Part shown: positions 27,716 through 32,881 of the stretch, one piece after another
Layout: every line of letters starts with the position of its first letter
How positions within the stretch are numbered: the stretch's first letter is position 1
Assembly: GCA_000513075.1 (NCBI GenBank)
Contig: AZYC01000005.1
Coordinates: 8,111 to 40,991 of the forward strand
From: an alpha proteobacterium SCGC AAA288-G21
GTDB lineage: Bacteria > Pseudomonadota > Alphaproteobacteria > Pelagibacterales > Pelagibacteraceae
Length of the DNA: 32,881 nucleotides
Reading direction: 5' to 3'
Translations under genes and position numbers: made by a program
The notes under the pieces: model-generated
Database searches by the model: none
What the model was told of the DNA's origin: nothing
The model's input: only the letters and a program-made list of their open reading frames with translations

Positions 27716-27882
27716 TTTTTTACTTTCTCTAATATGATTTCTTCAATGTTTATAACGAGCTTTCCTTTATTTTCAAAGTTAACTGTAGCTTTATTTTTTA
27801 TTATTGATTGTATCTGTCCTATTCCCCAACTTTTATTTAAAGGGTTAATAACAAAATCACCTGGCTCTAAATTTAAATTCAT
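27712..27882 (-). CDS. DUF3553-family small protein
   Basis: MNLNLEPGDFVINPLNKSWGIGQIQSIIKNKATVNFENKGKLVINIEEIILEKVKN*; 'WGIGQIQSI...VNFE..GK..I' matches DUF3553. Its TGA overlaps the TTG start of cysQ. Below ORF-track length cutoff. Confidence 0.75.
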   Translation of the reverse strand: MNLNLEPGDFVINPLNKSWGIGQIQSIIKNKATVNFENKGKLVINIEEIILEKVKN

Positions 27883-27937
27883 TTGTGGAAAGTAGTTTAA
27901 TTTTATATTAAAACATTTTTGGATAATACTAAACTAT

Positions 27938-29068
27938 ATGAATAAGAAATTTATAAATTCCTTAGGAATCGCAAAGTCAAAAAAGGACACAAAAGTTGTT
28001 GTAGCAATGTCAGGAGGCGTTGATTCTTCAACAGTAGCAGGGTTAATGAAAAAAGAAGGCTATAAAGTAATTGGAGTTACTTTAAAGTTATATGATGATG
28101 TAAAGACTTCGGTAAAATCAAGACAGTGTTGTGCAGGTCAAGATATAATGGATGCAAAAAGAGTTGCAAATCAACTAAAAATTGATCACAAAATCCTTTA
28201 TTATCAAAAGAAATTTAAAAAATATGTAATAGATAATTTCGTTGAAAGCTACATGGCTGGAGAAACGCCTATTCCATGTGTACAATGCAATCAAACTGTT
28301 AAGTTTAGAGATCTCTATGAATATTCGAAAGAATTAGGGGCAGACGCATTAATAACAGGCCATTATGTAAAGAGTACACATAAAAATGGAATTTCAGAGA
28401 TGTATCGAGCAAAAGACCAAGAAAGAGATCAAAGTTATTTTTTATTCAACACAAATAAGGATCAATTGAATTTTTTAAGATTTCCACTAGGAAAATTTAC
28501 AAAAAAAGAAACAAGGGAAATTGCAAAAAAACTAAAGTTAAATGTAGCTGATAAACCTGATAGTCAAGATATTTGTTTTGTACCAAATGGTGACTATGCT
28601 TCGGTAATCAAAAGATTTAAACCTGAGTCTTTCAAGAAGGGGAATATAAAAGATCTAAATAATAATATTCTTGGAACCCACGAAGGTATAATCAATTTTA
28701 CTATTGGTCAAAGAAAGGGAATTGGGATAGCAGATAAGGAGGCGCTGTACGTTATAAAAATTAATTCAAACAATAATGAAATAGTAGTTGGACCAAAATC
28801 TGCTCTTGCAGTAGACAAAATTAAGTTAAGAAATTTAAATCAACTTTGCAATAATATAGAAGATTGTAATTCTAATTTATTTGTAAAAGTTAGATCAACC
28901 GGTAAATTATTAAAAGCTAAAGTCAAAGTTAATGGCAGTAACGCTGAAGTTAAATTAAAAAATAAAGAAATAGGCATATCTCCTGGACAAGCATGTGTTT
29001 TTTATTCTAAAAATAAAATTGGGGATAAAGTTCTGGGTGGTGGCTGGATATATAGTAATTATCTGTGA
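27938..29068 (+). CDS. mnmA: tRNA-specific 2-thiouridylase MnmA
   Basis: '[23 protein letters not shown]', '[11 protein letters not shown]', 'TGHYVK', '[15 protein letters not shown]', 'GQRKGIGI'. Confidence 0.96.
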   Translation: MNKKFINSLGIAKSKKDTKVVVAMSGGVDSSTVAGLMKKEGYKVIGVTLKLYDDVKTSVKSRQCCAGQDIMDAKRVANQLKIDHKILYYQKKFKKYVIDNFVESYMAGETPIPCVQCNQTVKFRDLYEYSKELGADALITGHYVKSTHKNGISEMYRAKDQERDQSYFLFNTNKDQLNFLRFPLGKFTKKETREIAKKLKLNVADKPDSQDICFVPNGDYASVIKRFKPESFKKGNIKDLNNNILGTHEGIINFTIGQRKGIGIADKEALYVIKINSNNNEIVVGPKSALAVDKIKLRNLNQLCNNIEDCNSNLFVKVRSTGKLLKAKVKVNGSNAEVKLKNKEIGISPGQACVFYSKNKIGDKVLGGGWIYSNYL

Positions 29069-29103
29069 AATTAATACACAGTATTCACACAACTATAAAT
29101 GGA

Positions 29104-29340
29104 TAATAATAAACAACTACAAAGTGATGGAAAAACAAAAAGAAAGATGATTTAATGAAACTAATTAAGAGGCAACTCTTAACTGGCCAGTTGAGGAAAA
29201 ACCGAGAGGTTCAAGCTCAGCGGGCAGAAAGTCTCGAACAGTAGAACTAAACATTCGAGGCGACTGGTGCGAAGGTAGTTCTCAACAGCGTACCAAACTG
29301 AAGATTCAGTGGCGAAAGCTACTGAGTCTTTTGGTTTTTT
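29104..29340 (+). ncRNA. candidate structured small RNA with intrinsic terminator (family not recognised)
   Basis: Non-coding, GC-richer than surroundings; hairpins TTAAGAG-GCAA-CTCTTAA, GTTGAG..AACC-GAGA-GGTT..CTCAGC, GTCTCGAA..TTCGAGGC, GGTGCG..CGTACC; loop-loop complement AGAACTA/TAGTTCT; terminator hairpin plus T-tract. 5' end is estimated from a TATAAA box. Confidence 0.72.
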
Positions 29341-29341
29341 T
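29303..29341 (+). terminator. Rho-independent terminator of the structured RNA
   Basis: GATTCAGTGGC-GAAA-GCTACTGAGTC (11 bp with G-U pairs) followed by TTTTGGTTTTTTT. Confidence 0.85.
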
Positions 29342-29400
29342 AAGGCTCACTTTAAATTAATCATGATGACTTTCGAAAAGTGTAAGAAAAGCAAGAGCTT

Positions 29401-30085
29401 TTACTGTTTTTTCCAGAAAAAAAAAGTAAGTAAGTAGAAGCTTATTACTCCCATGAAGTAGTTCCATTCAAGTGAGTGTTTAAATGATGTATGCCCTTCA
29501 GCAACTAAGAAGGGGATACTAACAAAAGCCACAACAACTAAGATTGAAACTAAAATAATTTTGATATTTAGAATTCTACTATTAATAAATTTTTTTATTT
29601 GTTCTTTGATTTTAAAAAAATTAATTACCAAAATTGTTTGAGCTATAACTTCAAAAATAATAAAAGCCAGCACAAGCACTCTTCTAAACAATTTATATAA
29701 ATTATTATCAAATTTAATACCTAAAAATATGGAATGTAAAACTAGAAATATGGCCGAACCAATACCAAAAAAAAAGAAAAATTTTTTTATAGTTTAAGTA
29801 TGGACTTATCTTTCCCATCAAGTCAGAATTAAAACGCCAATATTGAATTAGAAAAAAAGCAGTAATGAACATTGCCGGTTTAAATATTAGGTACGTTGGA
29901 AAAACTCTAGCAGTTCTGCTTATAGATACTCCACCATCGATATAAGGAATTGTAGGGAGTACTACGTGTTCTAAATTAAAAAACTGGTGAAAATTAGTAA
30001 TTAATATAAGACAAGCGTTAAGTGAAATAAATGGAACAATAAAGATCCAAATGCTCAACTTCCTAATTTTATTAATATTTTCCAC
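29401..30085 (-). pseudogene. Frag1/DRAM/Sfk1-like multi-TM protein, split by a homopolymer frameshift
   Basis: N-terminal frame (29714-30085) 'LPTIPYIDGGVSISRTARVFPTYLIFKPAMF' continues in another frame as FFGIGSAIFLVLHSIFLGIKFDNNLYKLFRRVLVLAF... after the A9 run at 29767-29775. Confidence 0.65.
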
Positions 30086-30096
30086 TAAATTAAATA

Positions 30097-30180
30097 TTAT
30101 TTTTTCTTATTTCTTTTCTTAGCTCTTCGTTTTTTTGAGCCCATTTTTCGTCTACCCCTGTGTTTTTTAGGATATCCCAT
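30097..30180 (-). CDS. 27-aa extremely basic peptide
   Basis: MGYPKKHRGRRKMGSKKRRAKKRNKKK*, preceded on the minus strand by AAAGGAGTAAATTTAATG (strong SD, good spacing). Confidence 0.65.
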   Translation of the reverse strand: MGYPKKHRGRRKMGSKKRRAKKRNKKK

Positions 30181-30265
30181 TAAATTTACTCCTTTCTAGC
30201 ATTGTTATTTTATTGACGTTGAAATTTGGATATAACATTGTGTATGTTACTAATCAAATTTTTTT

Positions 30266-31447
30266 ATGGCTAACTCACCCAAAACTTTTTTAAAACATGC
30301 TGCCAAAGGTATCCAATCTAGGTCAGTAAATCCTGCAATTATAAGGGCGTCCACAATTCTTTTTAAGACAATACAAGAATTGCGAAAACATCAAAAAGAT
30401 ATAGCAAAAGGTAAAAGCGTTGCTTTCTGGGATTATGGTAGGCAGGGAAGCCAAACAACAATTTTACTTCAAAATTTACTTAAAAAATTGGAACTAGCTC
30501 ATCATGTATTCTTAACTCAAACTGGATTTGCCTCTGTAGCACTGGCTATCATGAGTGTTTGTAGACCAGGAGATGAAATTGTAATATCTGATTGTGTTTA
30601 CCGTCCTACACAAAAGCTTACCAGTCAATTACTTCTAGAATTTAATATTAAGGCTATTTGGTATGATCCAAATAGTTTTGACGATCTCAAAAATAAAGTT
30701 ACAAAAAAAACAAAACTTATTTATGTAGAAAATCCAGGAAGTAATACTTTTGAATTTCAGGATTTAGGAAAGATAGTAGCTCTTGCCAAAAGAAAAAAAA
30801 TTTATACTGCTATCGATAATACTTGGGGTACAGCATATTACTTAAAACCTATAAAACTGGGTTTTGATATGTCGATTGTTTCTGCTACCAAATATTATTC
30901 AGGTCATTCAGATGTTATGGCAGGAACATTAGCAGTAAGTAAAAAAGTTTATAAAAAAGTTTTGTGGTATAACCATGTTTCAGGACACCGCCTATCCGCA
31001 GATGATGCTTATCTAGTCATTCGAGGATTGAGAACTTTAGATTTAAGATTAGAAAAACATCAAGAAAATACAAAAATAATAGTAAAATGGTTAGCCCAAC
31101 AAAAAAAAATAGTAAAAATTTTATATCCTTACAAAACATCATCTACCAGTTATAAATTATGGAAAAAATATTATTCTGGTGCCTCAGGCTTGCTAGGGAT
31201 TGTTATTAAAAGTAAAAGCAAATCTTCCGTGTACAAATTTGTAAATTCATTAGAACTTTTTGACATTGGTTATAGTTGGGGAGGCTTTGAAAGTTTAGCA
31301 GTTTATAATGACCCCATCATTGAAATGGGAAAAAGATTATTTTTTAAACTAGAAAAAGATCAACATCTTATTCGTTTGCATATTGGCCTTGAAGATCCAA
31401 AAGATTTAATAAATGATCTAAAAAAATCTTTAAAGTTCGTTAAGTGA
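30266..31447 (+). CDS. metC: cystathionine beta-lyase (Cys/Met metabolism PLP enzyme)
   Basis: 'LTQTGFASVALAIMSVCRPGDEIVISDCVYRPTQKL', 'DNTWGTAYYLKPIKLGFDMSIVSATKYYSGHSDVMAG' PLP-Lys motif. Confidence 0.92.
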   Translation: MANSPKTFLKHAAKGIQSRSVNPAIIRASTILFKTIQELRKHQKDIAKGKSVAFWDYGRQGSQTTILLQNLLKKLELAHHVFLTQTGFASVALAIMSVCRPGDEIVISDCVYRPTQKLTSQLLLEFNIKAIWYDPNSFDDLKNKVTKKTKLIYVENPGSNTFEFQDLGKIVALAKRKKIYTAIDNTWGTAYYLKPIKLGFDMSIVSATKYYSGHSDVMAGTLAVSKKVYKKVLWYNHVSGHRLSADDAYLVIRGLRTLDLRLEKHQENTKIIVKWLAQQKKIVKILYPYKTSSTSYKLWKKYYSGASGLLGIVIKSKSKSSVYKFVNSLELFDIGYSWGGFESLAVYNDPIIEMGKRLFFKLEKDQHLIRLHIGLEDPKDLINDLKKSLKFVK

Positions 31448-32664
31448 TAAAAGAAAAATTTATAAAAAATAGAGCAGCTTTAATAACACTAATTGCGGCT
31501 TCTTTAGTAGTCTTACTTTCTTTAGGTGTAAGGCAAACTTTTGGATTATTTTTTATGGATTTTAATAGCAGTCTCAGTATTTCAAATACAGAGTTTGGTT
31601 TAGCAATCGGTATTCAAATGCTAATGTGGGGAATTTCTGGTCCAATATTTGGGGCTATCGCCGACAAATATGGAGGGCCTAAAGCCATAACCATTGCTTT
31701 TGTTTTTTTTATACTTGGTGTTTATCTTTTATATACGGGACCAAACACTGGTATTTTTTTTCAAATTAATTTAGGACTTTTAGTAGGTATTGGTCTAGGT
31801 GGTACAGCGATTAGTATTCCAATGTCGATTGTAGGTAAGCATTTTCCACTATCTAATAGAACTATAGCAATGAGCATAGTTACTGCAGTTGGTTCATTGG
31901 GGTATTTTCTATCACCACTATTCACTACATATTCATTGACAAATAATGGTTGGGAAAGCACTTTATTTGTATTTACAATATTTTTGTTAATTGGTTTTTT
32001 TATTGCCTTTTTTGTAAGGTCACCTTTATCAACTCAATCAATTGAAAAACCTAACGACCAAACCACATTTGCTGCTCTTAAAGAAGCTTTTAAAAATAAA
32101 AGCTATATTCTTTTAACGTCAGGTTTCTTTGTATGCGGTTTTCATATTACTTTAGTAGGAACACATGTGCCAAAATATGTGATTGACAGAGGCTTAGAAA
32201 GTTGGACAGCCGCTACAATCTTATCTTTAATTGGTTTGTTTAATATATTTGGTTCACTTACAAGCGGTTACCTATCTTCAATTATGAGTAAAAAAATTAT
32301 CTTAAGTTCAATTTATTTTCTTAGAGGAGTCTCAATAGTCTTTTTTATTTTTTTACCACCTAGCAATATTAGTGCATTTATTTTTGGTGCAAGTTTTGGT
32401 TTCTTATGGCTTTCAACTGTGCCCGCTACAAGCGGGATTGTTGCTCACATATTTGGAACCAAATATTTGGGTCTATTGTATGGAATTGTTTTTTTAAGTC
32501 ACCAAATAGGTTCTTTTTTTGGAGCATATCTCGGAGGTTTATTTTATGATCTTTATGGTTCGTATGATTATGCCTGGTATTTGGCTATTGCATTATCAGT
32601 TTTTGCTGGCATTATACATTTACCAATTATTGAAAAGCCTGCTACTAGACTAGCCACAGTTTAA
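31444..32664 (+). CDS. MFS transporter
   Basis: 12-TM-like hydrophobic pattern with 'GAIADKYGGPKAI' loop motif; GTG start overlaps metC stop. Confidence 0.88.
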   Translation: MIKEKFIKNRAALITLIAASLVVLLSLGVRQTFGLFFMDFNSSLSISNTEFGLAIGIQMLMWGISGPIFGAIADKYGGPKAITIAFVFFILGVYLLYTGPNTGIFFQINLGLLVGIGLGGTAISIPMSIVGKHFPLSNRTIAMSIVTAVGSLGYFLSPLFTTYSLTNNGWESTLFVFTIFLLIGFFIAFFVRSPLSTQSIEKPNDQTTFAALKEAFKNKSYILLTSGFFVCGFHITLVGTHVPKYVIDRGLESWTAATILSLIGLFNIFGSLTSGYLSSIMSKKIILSSIYFLRGVSIVFFIFLPPSNISAFIFGASFGFLWLSTVPATSGIVAHIFGTKYLGLLYGIVFLSHQIGSFFGAYLGGLFYDLYGSYDYAWYLAIALSVFAGIIHLPIIEKPATRLATV

Positions 32665-32672
32665 AAAAGTTT

Positions 32673-32881
32673 ATGAAAAAAATACTTATAATGGGTTTAC
32701 CAGGCTCTGGTAAGACAACTTTGGCTTCAAAATTAGTACCTTTGCTAAATGCAAAAAGGCTTAATAACGATGAAGTAAGAAAAGCTGCAAATGATTGGGA
32801 TTTTTCTGAGGAAGCAAGAACAAGACAAGCAAAACGTATGGCTGATTTTGGTCCAACTACTATTTCATTATTGTTTGAATT
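32673..32881 (+). CDS. P-loop kinase, adenylylsulfate-kinase-like, truncated by window end
   Basis: MKKILIMGLPGSGKTTLASKLVPLLNAKRLNNDEVRKAANDWDFSEEARTRQAKRMADFGPT... Walker A GLPGSGKTT. Confidence 0.75.
   Translation, partial: MKKILIMGLPGSGKTTLASKLVPLLNAKRLNNDEVRKAANDWDFSEEARTRQAKRMADFGPTTISLLFE

Noticed and set aside
29104-29340. Structured RNA as tmRNA, RNase P RNA or SRP RNA
   Set aside because: No tag-peptide reading frame or CCA acceptor; a GAGGAAA string is present but the other RNase P conserved regions are not; no GGAAG/GCAGCC SRP core. Left as unassigned.
1-32881. CRISPR arrays, transposases, phage genes, tRNA or rRNA genes
   Set aside because: No repeat-spacer arrays, no IS-type proteins or inverted-repeat ends, and no cloverleaf or rRNA segments were recognised on reading; a tRNAscan-SE/Infernal run would be needed to exclude them fully.

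Overview
AT-rich, gene-dense window from a streamlined, probably marine alphaproteobacterium (SAR11-like; lineage is inferred from gene content only). No rRNA, tRNA, CRISPR array, prophage or transposase was recognised. The main accessory block (about 1.85-18.2 kb) looks like an osmolyte or methylated-compound catabolic region. It has a DmdA/GcvT-like methyltransferase plus a MetF-like protein on the minus strand. Divergent from these is a tightly packed 7-gene plus-strand operon: Rieske oxygenase, DddP-like M24 protein, two tandem 2OG-Fe(II) oxygenases, class II aldolase, L-carnitine-dehydrogenase-like protein and FrhB-like Fe-S flavoprotein. It is followed by a frameshifted aldehyde dehydrogenase, an ScfR-like regulator, isocitrate lyase, an acyl-CoA synthetase, a damaged AcuI-type acryloyl-CoA reductase and a LysR regulator. 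The rest is mostly housekeeping: bactofilin, Fur-box-linked FTR1 permease, TPP riboswitch with a ThiV-like symporter, rhomboid, RseP, HU, RecX, CysQ, MnmA, MetC, MFS. Non-ORF observations include a structured RNA candidate with a 7-bp loop-loop complementarity after mnmA, an unlisted 27-aa very basic peptide with a strong SD, an apparent head-to-head deletion at the acuI 5' end, and three frameshifts each explained by one extra base in a homopolymer.
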